NCBI RefSeq assembly: GCF_023718305.1 | Contig: NZ_QEYO01000001.1 | Coordinates: 434,001-498,000 of the forward strand | Direction of reading: 5' to 3' | DNA length: 64,000 nucleotides | Source of the DNA: Gramella sp. AN32 | Lineage (GTDB): Bacteria > Bacteroidota > Bacteroidia > Flavobacteriales > Flavobacteriaceae | Shown here: piece after piece, positions 17,686 to 28,600 of the stretch | Layout: each line of letters opens with the position of its first letter | Position numbering within the stretch: position 1 is the first letter of the stretch | Made by a program: the position numbers and the translations under genes | Notes under the pieces: model-generated | Database searches by the model: none | Told to the model about the DNA's origin: nothing | Seen by the model: the letters and a program-made list of their open reading frames with translations, nothing else

Positions 17686-19314
17686 ATGGGAAAAGGATTT
17701 TTTCATGTCCCTGTAGCTGTTAACGAACCAGTTAAAAGTTATGCTCCAGGGTCTCCAGAAAGAGAGGAAGTACTACTTACTTACAAAGATTTATATAATA
17801 AAAAAGTTGAAGTGCCACTTTATATTGGCCCAGACGAAGTGAAAACGGGAGACACTCAAAGTATGCATCCTCCCCATGATCACAAACATAATCTTGGCGT
17901 ATTTCATAAAGCAAAAAAGAAACATATTGAACAGGCAATTGCCACTGCTTTGGAAGCCAGGGAAAAATGGGCTAATTTGGATTGGGAACAGCGCGCTGCT
18001 GTTTTCCTAAAAGCTGCAGATTTGATTGGCGGAAAATATCGCGCAAAGATCAATGCGGCCACCATGATTGGTCAGTCGAAAAATATTTATCAGGCTGAAA
18101 TTGATGCTGCCTGTGAACTTTGTGATTTCTTAAGGTTCAATGTTGAATACATGTCCCAAATATATGACGAGCAACCAGAATCCTCTGATGGTGTTTGGAA
18201 CCGTATTGAATATAGACCTTTAGAAGGTTTTGTATATGCTATCACTCCATTTAACTTTACTGCAATTGCAGGAAATTTACCAGCAAGTGCAGCCTTAATG
18301 GGTAATGTTGCTATATGGAAACCAAGTGACAGCCAGATATTTTCAGCTCAGGTAATTATGGAAATTTTCAAGGAAGCAGGAGTTCCTGATGGTGTTATTA
18401 ATATGGTCATGGGTGATCCAGTCATGATCACGGATACGATTCTTGCAAGCCCAGATTTCGCCGGAATCCATTTTACGGGAAGCACTACGGTATTTAAAGG
18501 TATCTGGCAAAAAATTGGAAACAATATTCAGAAATATAAAACCTACCCGCGAATAGTTGGAGAAACCGGTGGAAAAGATTTTATCATCGCACACCCAACT
18601 TCAAATGCAAAACAGGTGGCTACCGCCATCGCCCGGGGAGCTTTCGAATTCCAAGGGCAAAAATGTAGTGCAGCTTCAAGGGTCTATTTACCGGAAAGTC
18701 TCTGGCCTGAAATTAAGGAACACTTAACTGAGGACCTCAACTCCTTTAAAATGGGTTCTCCTGAAGACATGACTAATTTTATTACCGCGGTGATCCATGA
18801 AGGCTCTTTCGATAAACTTGCAAAATTTATCGACCAGGCTAAAAAAGATAAAAATGCTGAAGTGGTTATTGGTGGAAACTATGACAAATCTGAAGGTTAT
18901 TTTATTGAGCCAACGGTAATTTTAACTTCAGACCCTCATTACACTACCATGGAAACTGAATTGTTCGGTCCTGTGGTTACCATTTATCTTTACAAAGATG
19001 CAGCCTGGGAAGACACCCTTAAACTGGTTGATGAGACTAGTATTTACGGGCTTACAGGAGCAGTTTTCTCTGGAGATAGATATGAGTTAAATAAAGCCAC
19101 GAAAATGCTACAAAATGCTGCAGGAAATTTCTACCTGAACGATAAACCTACAGGTGCTGTTGTAGGACAACAACCTTTTGGTGGGGCGAGAGCAAGCGGA
19201 ACCAATGATAAAGCTGGTTCAAAATTGAATTTGTTAAGATGGGTTTCTCCGCGTCTAATCAAAGAAACATACGACGCTCCAAAAGATTACAGGTATCCAT
19301 TTCTTGGAGAATAA
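17686..19314 (+). CDS. pruA: L-glutamate gamma-semialdehyde dehydrogenase
   Basis: Second step of proline breakdown: oxidises glutamate semialdehyde (pyrroline-5-carboxylate) to glutamate with NAD+. The 542 residues match the stand-alone P5C dehydrogenase type common in Bacteroidota and animals. The catalytic cysteine is Cys327 in FQGQKCSAASR and the general base Glu293 in VGETGGKDF. Other markers are TPFNFTAIAGNLPASAALMG and GQQPFGGARASGTNDKAG. No proline dehydrogenase gene is adjacent. A strong terminator follows, so it forms a single-gene unit. Confidence 0.96.
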   Translation: MGKGFFHVPVAVNEPVKSYAPGSPEREEVLLTYKDLYNKKVEVPLYIGPDEVKTGDTQSMHPPHDHKHNLGVFHKAKKKHIEQAIATALEAREKWANLDWEQRAAVFLKAADLIGGKYRAKINAATMIGQSKNIYQAEIDAACELCDFLRFNVEYMSQIYDEQPESSDGVWNRIEYRPLEGFVYAITPFNFTAIAGNLPASAALMGNVAIWKPSDSQIFSAQVIMEIFKEAGVPDGVINMVMGDPVMITDTILASPDFAGIHFTGSTTVFKGIWQKIGNNIQKYKTYPRIVGETGGKDFIIAHPTSNAKQVATAIARGAFEFQGQKCSAASRVYLPESLWPEIKEHLTEDLNSFKMGSPEDMTNFITAVIHEGSFDKLAKFIDQAKKDKNAEVVIGGNYDKSEGYFIEPTVILTSDPHYTTMETELFGPVVTIYLYKDAAWEDTLKLVDETSIYGLTGAVFSGDRYELNKATKMLQNAAGNFYLNDKPTGAVVGQQPFGGARASGTNDKAGSKLNLLRWVSPRLIKETYDAPKDYRYPFLGE

Positions 19315-19336
19315 TACATATTATATATCCATACCT

Positions 19337-19367
19337 AAAACCGTCAGTTCGCTCTGACGGTTTTTTT
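19337..19367 (+). terminator. Intrinsic terminator after pruA
   Basis: AAAACCGTCAG, a short loop, then CTGACGGTTTTTTT: an 11-base stem including A-T pairs followed by a T run, 23 bases after the pruA stop. Confidence 0.9.
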
Positions 19368-19516
19368 ATTTTGTTGGCTTAAAATTCAGTCAATTACTTC
19401 CGTTGATCCAAAAAATTATCACTCTTACCGAGTATTAACGCATTTAGGCGAAAATATATCTCAAATACTATTTTTTGCCATAAATTTATCAACTAAATCG
19501 CTTTCTCCCAACTATT

Positions 19517-19567
19517 TAAGCGCTTAGTTATTTACAGTAGTCCCCACTACTGAACCGAGCCCCACTA
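19517..19567 (+). promoter_or_regulatory. Cluster of palindromes upstream of the first giant adhesin gene
   Basis: The 305-base gap between pruA and the giant gene holds the pruA terminator and this cluster. It contains a perfect 10-bp palindrome TAAGCGCTTA (19517-19526). Next comes the hairpin CAGTAGT-CCCC-ACTACTG (19535-19552). A direct repeat CCCCACTA occurs at 19542 and 19560. No strong TAnnTTTG element was seen; TATATTGTG near 19584 is a weak candidate. The arrangement suggests binding sites for a regulator or a structured leader, but no known regulator motif was recognised. Confidence 0.4.
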
Positions 19568-19619
19568 TTTACGACCCTACATTATATTGTGTTTTGTGAA
19601 AATTTAAACCTGGGTTACT

Positions 19620-22600
19620 ATGGGGAAAAAATTACTTTCTTTATTAGTTTATATATTTATCTCTTTCCTTAGTCTTAATTCTTCTAAGGTTAATGCTCAA
19701 TGCACAGATAATCCAAGCAGTATTACTATCAGCGCAAGCATTCAGGATTCCTCTACTGTTTGTTCAGATGCATCTATTACTGTAAATTCTACTATTACAG
19801 CAACAGGAGGAGCTAATCCTAGCTACCAATGGCAGGAAAAGATAGGTTCGGGCGGATGGACAGATATCACTAATGCCAATTCAAAAGATCTTATTAATTA
19901 CACTGCGATTCAAAATAATTCCAAGTTTAGATTGAATATAACTTATTGTCAGGGTCAGAATGAGGAACAAACTTATAATGGATCTTCTTCAGCTACCCTT
20001 ACCGTAAACCAGGTGAAAACAGGTTCAGTAACTATAAGTACTGCTAATACGAATATATGCCCTGGCACCACGGTGAATTTTACTGCTTCTCCTAGCAACC
20101 AGGGAACGAGCCCAACTTATAGCTGGAGGGTAAATGGAACCCAACAGGGAACTGCTGCATCATTCTCTTATAATAATTTCAGCAATAACGACCAGGTACA
20201 ATTATTCATGACTTCATCTACTCCCTGTGTGGATGATTTTGAAAGCAATATTCTTCCCATAACCCTAAAATCAGCTATTCCGGATACTCCTGCAGCGATT
20301 AGCGGAGATATAGTTTTATGTCCCAATACAAACAATCATACCTATGCGATCGCGGCTGTAGATAGGGCCACATCCTATCAATGGACACTCCCTTCAGGAT
20401 GGACGGGAAGCTCCACTTCAAATTCCATATCAATTTCTGTTGGTGCTGTTGGAAACGGGAAAATTTTAAAAGTAAAGGCGATCAATGACTGTGGCGCAAG
20501 TAGTGACCAAACTTTAAGTATCAACGTAGGGCCTGGAAAGCCTGCTACCCCTTCAGCCATATCCAACCCCGGTTTAATTTGTCCGGGAGAGGCATTAAGT
20601 TTTAGTGTTACGAATGATCCTTCAGTCACCTATACATGGAACGTCCCAGCCGGTTGGAACATAATTTCTGGCCAGGATACGAATACAGTTAATGTTACAG
20701 CGGGCAATTATAATCAGAATGGCAATATTACGGTAATTGCAAGTAATGATTGTTTAGATAGTGATGTAAGGTCTCTTGCTGTTACTGTTAATGAACCGGC
20801 ACCCAATGATCCGGGTCCAATCTCAGGTGAAATTATTGCGTGTCCCAATACCACAGTTTCCTATACGGTTGACGCTGTACAATATGCAGATAGTTATGTT
20901 TGGTATGTGGATAATATAGTACAGAATGGTCAAAACGGGGCCACTCTAAGTTTTAATTCCGGGGCAACTGGCACCAGAAATCTTAAGGTTATTGCCGTAA
21001 ATGAATGCATAGATCCCGCTAGCTATACTTCAATTAGCGGAAGTACAAGATCCATAAGCATTGATGATGGAAAACCTGATGTAATTACTATTACCAGTAA
21101 CGGAGGGAATGAATTTTGTCCCGGTGATCCTGCAGTTTTTTCAATTCCTACCGATGCCAAAGCTGATTCTTATAACTGGACCGTCCCTACGGGATGGACC
21201 ATCACCTCAGGTCAGGCTTCTAACACTCTTAATGTTAAGGCGGGAAATTATAATCAAAATGGAAATATTACTGCAACGGCCAAAAGTGATCTTTGTGGTG
21301 AGGTGAATGCAACATTTGCGGTTTCTGTTAAAAAACCAGCGCCTGTAATTAATTCAGAAACGATCTCGGGAGAAATAGATGTTTGTGCAAGTTCAGGCGG
21401 GCTTACCTATTCAATTCCTATGATTAATAATGCTTCAAATTATGTATGGTCAGTACCCACAGGATGGAATATTACGGCAGGAAATGGAACTACCTCTATT
21501 AAAGTTAGTGCAGGAACTACAGATGGGAATATATCAGTTTATGCCGAAAATAGTTGTGGACCAAGTAGCGCTATTAGTTTAAGTGTTACTACTGAAGATG
21601 CACCTCCTGTTACTTTAGGTGCCATCTCGTCTACAAAATTGGACACCAATAAGAATGTATGTCCACCAGTAACAAATATACCTTTTACAGTTGCCCCCAT
21701 TTCCAATGCAGATTCTTATAACTGGATTTTACCCGATGCTGGATGGTCCATAGCTTCCGGTCAGGGGACAAATTCCATCATGGTAAGTATTTCTTCTGCG
21801 GCGGTTTCCGGTACGAAAACTGTGTATGTTGAAGCCGTTAATAATTGTGGAACCAGCAACAGGGTAGCTTATGGGAATATTGAAATTCAAAATCATATTG
21901 TCACTTCAGCCGGTGAAGATATTACTGTTTGTAAGCTTCAGTCATTCCCGAATATAACATTAACAGGTTCTGCGGAATTTGGAAGTTCGAAATTTGATCC
22001 AACATTTACCACTAGCGGATCGGGTACGTTTCCTAACCAGCCGACTGGCGTACGTGGAAATTTTAATTACACTTACAAACCTTCGCAGGCAGACTATAAT
22101 TTAGGACAAGTAACCATTACTGTGAAGGTGCCTAAACCTACCACAGGGAACACCAGTGGAATTTGTGGAACTGGTACAGGTGAAGATTCTATGATCCTTA
22201 CCTTTAAACCAGATCCAACAATCACCATTACTGCACCTGCTGAAATTTGTGCCGGACAAACTGCTAATGTTGTTTTTACAGGTACACCCAATACAACGGT
22301 AACTTATAAAATAGGGACGGGAAGCAATCAAACCATTCAAATTGGAGATTCTGGTTCTGCCACCTATACCACCGCGGCATTAAACACAAATACTACCTAT
22401 AATCTTGTAAGTTCTCAATATACTGCAGGAACAGGGTGTTCTAAAACTTTTACAGGATCAGCTACTATTAAGGTAAATGCCGTACCAAATGTAAGCATGT
22501 CTTATGGAAATGTTTGTACCTCTGCTACCACCCTGGCTCCAACATTTACTGCGGGAAGCGGGGCATGGCAAAATGGAACTTATACAGCAACAGGAGCATT

Positions 22601-25600
22601 ATCTACAATTATTAATGCTTCTACAGGTGTTTTCAATCCTTCAACTGTAACTCCCGGGACTTATAAAGTGACTTATTCTACCCCCGTAGCAGGTGGATGT
22701 GAGAAAGTAGAAATTACGGCTGATGTATCTATTTATGAAAAAATAGTCGTGACCAGTGAACCGGTTGCTGTTCAAAATTGCGAGGGCAGCGATGTACAGT
22801 TTCAGGTTGGTGCGACTGGCGACGGATTAACCTATCAATGGTATAAAAATTCTGTTGCAGCTGGAAATGAAATTTCCGGGGGCACTAATGCCGTTTTAAA
22901 CTTATCTGGTATTACTTCGGCCAATGCGGGCAATTATTTGGTTGAAATCAAAGGTATTTTACCATGTACTTCGGTAGTGTCCAATTCAGCAGCATTGATT
23001 GTAGATGAAAATGTCATTATTTCAGAACAACCACAAGATCTTAGTGTGTGTGAAAACGGAACGGCCCAAATCACTTTTACCGCAACTTCAGGTGGGACGG
23101 CTTTAAATTCCGGTTATACCTATCAATGGTTTAAAGGCATTCCTGGTGCAGGAAATGCGGTTTCCGGGGCGATCTCCTCAACACTTACTTTTAACAATGC
23201 GAGTATTGAAGATTCCGGTGATTATTATGTGGAGATAAGCGGTGGCAGCGGAAATCTTTGTTCCGTAAAAACATCAGATGCAGCTACACTAAATGTAAGG
23301 GAAACGCCCAGCGTGGAAGTAACCGGAACTTCTTCAATTTGCGATAAAGAAGAGGCGGAATTAACCTTTACAGGTACTCCCAATACTGTAGTTACTTATA
23401 TACTTAATGGAAATAACACCAATCCTTTAACGGTTGCTATAGATGCATCGGGAAGTGTCGTTTTAAATACCGGCAAGCTGGCAGCTACTTCCAATGCCAA
23501 CACCAATTATGTTTATTCGGTCCAATCTATTGCCTATAGCGATGATCCTAATTGTAGCAATACTATTTCTTCGGAAGCAACTATTAGCGTTTCTCCAGAT
23601 CCTGAAGCAATTATAGCATTTACCGATAATCAGGTTGAATTTTGTACCGCAGATACCAATACGCATACTCCCGGCCTGAGTGGAATTGGAGCGTATGAGA
23701 ATGGGATTTTTAGTGCTACGGGTTTAGATATCAATCCGCAAACTGGAGCATTTGTTCCCGCTAATAATGCTCCAAATGATTATATAATTAAATATGAGAT
23801 TCCTGCCAGCGGGGGCTGCGAAGCTAAAGAGGTCACTTTAGATATTGTAGTTTACGAAAAAGTTTCAATCACCAGCCAGCCTGCCAATATAGGAATTTGT
23901 TCTACTGAAAATGCTGAATTTTCGATTACTGCGACCGGAGATGATTTAGCTTACCAATGGTTTAAAGATGGAGTCCTAATACCTGGAGCAAAAGCTGCCA
24001 CCCTTTTATTGAATGTGGCTACTTCAAAAGATGCCGGCGAATATTATGTACAGGTTACCGGGACAAATGCCTGTACTCCAGATGGGGAGTCTGTTGTAAC
24101 TTCAGATCCTGCCACCCTAAACGTTGATGAAGATATTATAATTATTGAACCTGCAACAGATGTAAAGGTGTGTGCAGATGGAAGTACCGATGTCACTTTT
24201 AAATTTGTTGCCCATGCCAATGGTGCACCACTTAACTTCACCTGGGTATATGCTAATGGAACTCCCGTTACAATTTCCGGCGATTACAGCACCGAACTAA
24301 TCGAGAGAAATGATTATGAAGGCCTGAATTTCACTGTATATGAAGGTACATTAACTATTACAACTGTTGAAGAAGCCGATGAAGCCGAATATGCGGTACT
24401 TATTGACGGTTCCGATAATGGATTTACCTGTCCCATCGCAACATCAAATTCGTTTAAACTTGACGTTGATCCTGTACCAACCCCGCCAATTGTTGCCGAT
24501 GTAATGTATTGTATTGGCGAAAATGTTGTTGCCCTTACTGCTGAAGGCACCAATCTTCTTTGGTATGACAGCCTAGATGATGAAACCCCGTCCCAAACCG
24601 CTCCAACACCAACCTCAGATGTTGTGGGTACCACTACCTATTATGTTTCTCAAACTCCGGTTTATTGTGAGAGTGAACTGGCTGAAATAAAAGTTATTAT
24701 TAACGCCCTTCCCGTTGCACCAACGATCACTAATGCTGAAATAATTTATTGTTTGGGCGCAACTGCGGAACAACTTTCCGTTACTCCGGATACCGACCAT
24801 ACCTTAAACTGGTACACTTCTGAAACTTCAATTGAAAAACTGGAAACCGCTCCTACCCCACCTACAGCTGCTTCCGGAGATCTGGATTACTGGGTTAGCC
24901 AAACGAATTTAAGCGAATGTGAAGGACCAAGATCCAGCATTACTGTAAAAATTAAAGAATTACCCGTGATCAGCATTTCTGATGATGCTACTATTTGCGA
25001 AGGCAGTAGCATTGATCTCACTGCATCTGATTCTAATACCGGAAATACGACTACTTTTTCATGGAACTGGGAGGGAAACACTGGAAATCCTTTATCTGGC
25101 AGCAGCGTTACAGTGAGTCCAACTACAACTACTACCTATAATTTAACTGCAACCAATGAATTTGGATGTATTAACATAGATTCCGTAACCATCACCGTAG
25201 ATCCACCTACAATTGCAGGAACAATCACTGCACCCACCAGCGTTTGTATTAGCAATGCATCAGGACAATTAATCCTATCAGGCTATACCGGTGAAATTAT
25301 CAGCTGGGAAAGTGCTCCGGGAGTGATTGCTGAAGGGGAGACGGCAACCTGGACAACGTTATCTGGTACCATTAATACCCAGGCTTTTTCAGGATTAACT
25401 CAAACCACCACCTTTAGAACGCAAGTACAAAGTGGAGTTTGCGAAGCAAAATATACCTACGCGAGTATCACTATCGATCCTCTTCCGGTAGGCGGAGAAT
25501 TAAATTTTGTTGATGGTGGGACCAATATTGGAAGACTATTCATGATTTGTGAATCTGCAATTTCAGGCTATGCAGTTCCCCTTGAATTAAGCGGAGAGGC

Positions 25601-28600
25601 TGGTACCGTTGTGGCATGGAGATATCGCGGGGATTCCGATCCTACCTGGTCTATAGTTAAAAATTCCGATGGTTCAAATTTTATTGGCACCTCTTTAATT
25701 GCATCCCAGATTGAAAGTGTGGTGAATAATGAAACTACAGTTTTCAGGGTTGAAATGACCAGTGGAGCCTGTTCACCAAATAAATTTTCCCAAACCGCAA
25801 TTATAAGTGTAATCCCTTCTGATATTCAACCCGCCCCTGTTTCAGTTGATCCACGTACCTTATGTCTTGGGGATACCATAACATTAAACTCCAGTACAGG
25901 ATATGGCGCAGAATACGGGAAATTCGAAGGCGGGGCTTTCGATAATTCTTCAATCACCAATAAAGGCTGGAGAATAACCGATAAAAATGGTAATTCAAAT
26001 TATAACTTCAGTTCTGATGCAGATAATATTCGTCCAGATAAATGGTTGAGAACTAATCCGCACAACTTCATCACCGCAAATATCAACACAAATGCAACCT
26101 CGCTTCAAAGATGGGATACTTCTTTAGAGTCGGAGGGGAATAAAGGATTTGCTATTGTATCAGGAAACAATACTTCCACCTTGGAAACAGCGGTTTTTTC
26201 TTTAACGGGAATAGATGAGGCGATCTTAACCTTTGATCAGGCGTTCAACTTAACCGCAGGTGCTAAAATACAGGTTGAAATATCCACGAATGGGGGTTCA
26301 TCTTATTCCACCGAGCCCATTTTATATTCCATAACCGGACCTGCAAGTAGTGGAAATTATGACCATTTTGGAGATGGTACACCTGGAGTTAACCAAATGA
26401 CGATTGACTTAGGTAATTATATGGGTAGAAGTAACCTGAGAATCAGGTTTAATTATACCGGGGCGCGTGATGGTGATGTGTGGACCCTGGATAATATTAA
26501 AGTCCCGGAAGGACCTCAGGATGTTCAACTTATCTGGTATTATGATGAAAGTCTTGAGAATCCCGATAATGAATTATTGCAGATTGGAGAAGTAAATCAG
26601 GAGACGGTACAGTTTATTCCTGAAAAAATTGGATGGAATCATTTTGAAGTAAGGACTGCCTTAGTTTTCGATACGAATGGCGATCCATGTGAAACTGCGG
26701 AGAATTCAGAAACGGTTAAGGTATATGTTTATGATACCTACGAATCTACTGCTACTGCAGAAGTTGGTGAATGTGGCAATTTAAATGTCAATTTATCTGC
26801 CTCCATAACTGCAGGAACACAGGAAGGTGAAATTACCGAATTTCCCGAAGGCGATGGTTCTACTGTGGCCTGGGAGGTTATAAGCGCACCGGCCGGTTAT
26901 ACTTTTTCTCAAAATCATTTTCTTAATAATGATCCAGAACTATCGGGAATTAATGATCCAAACGCCATTTTTCAACCTACAATGGGTGGATCTTATACTC
27001 TACGCTGGAAAATTACTCCTAAGATCACCCCTGTAGAAGGTGAAATGGACCTACCAGCGAACCCATGTATTCTTAATCATATAGATGCAATATTTGAAGT
27101 TATTGATTGTACAACTTTAGATTTTGATGGTATAGATGATTATGTGGATCTCGGAAATAACTTTACCGGTAATTATTTTATAGAAACCTGGATTAGACCG
27201 GAAGCTTCAACCGGAAGTATTATATCAGGGCCCGGATTTGATATTCAAATGGAGAACCTTCCCGGAATTACCACAAATGGCAGATGGTACCATATTGCTG
27301 TTAATAATAGCGGAAAATTGTACGTAGATGGAAACAGCGCAGGCTCTATAACAATTAATGGAAACGGAACAAATAAAACAATAATTGGCGCCAGGTGGAA
27401 TTCTACCAGTAAGACTACCGAGCATCATTTCTCCGGTTGGATCGATGAAATGAGGATCTGGAACAAAGAATTGACTGAAAAGCAAATTCGGTTTATGATG
27501 AATCAGCGTCTCCAACTATCCTCCAAAGGAGCAGGAAATACCGTTGAAGGAGAGGTTGTCCCTAACCTTTCTGTTGCAGGTAGTTATTATACCGAGGGGA
27601 ATTTTAATCTTGACCAGGATGGAGTTCGGTTCTATGACCTTACCTGGAACGACCTCGCAGGGTATTACAGGCTTATTTCGAATAATCCGGATCCTGCTGG
27701 TTTAATTAGCTTCCCTGCTGAGCAGGAACCTCAGGCCGGCTATACTCCAGATTTATCTTTAAATGGAATTAATGGTAGGTTATATAATATTACCACAGAT
27801 CAGGAAAACACATCACCCACCCCTTATTTATCAGGACAGGATGGTGCGTGGGCTACCGATGGCACCTGGGCCCGACCAACAGTTTGGGATCCCCCAAATA
27901 GCGATGGTATCAAATGGAATATTGCCAGGATAAACCATAATATCACCTCTGAAGGGAAGGACATAACCATGCTAGGTATACTTTCTGAAACGATTGATAA
28001 AGTTCTAACCATCAATGCCGATCATCCAATCAGAATTTCACACTATCTGCTCTTAGATGGTAATATGGATCTTGAAGGTGAATCTCAATTATTACAGGAT
28101 CATGGTAGTATTTTAGCCAATAGCAGTAAGGGTTGGTTGGAAAGGGAACAACAGGGAAGACAAAGCAGTTATAATTATAATTATTGGAGTAGTCCTGTAA
28201 GTGACCAGGGAACTGATAACAACTCAGGTTATACTTTAGAGAATGTAATGTGGGATCCTGCAGCTGGCGCTAAGGTAAATTTTGTTGATGGCTACTATTC
28301 CGCAGATGGTGGATTAACTTCACCCATCACTATTAGTAGAGAATGGATTTGGGATTTCAGGGCAGGCAAGGCTGATCTTTATGCTGACTGGAACTTCTTA
28401 GGCTCCCAAACTAAAGAAATTGTTGCAGCAGGATATTCTATGAAAGGTACTACCGGATTGGTAGGATTAAGTCAACTACAAAATTATGCTTTCCGCGGCA
28501 AACCTAATAATGGTGATATTCCTACGACCTCGTTAAGCATTGCCCCAGATCAAAATTATTTGGTGGGCAACCCATTCCCTTCAGCAATGGATGCAAATGA

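Noticed and set aside
19315-19619. Possible tRNA or small gene in the gap after pruA
   Set aside because: No cloverleaf or coding frame could be drawn; only the terminator and palindromes are supported.
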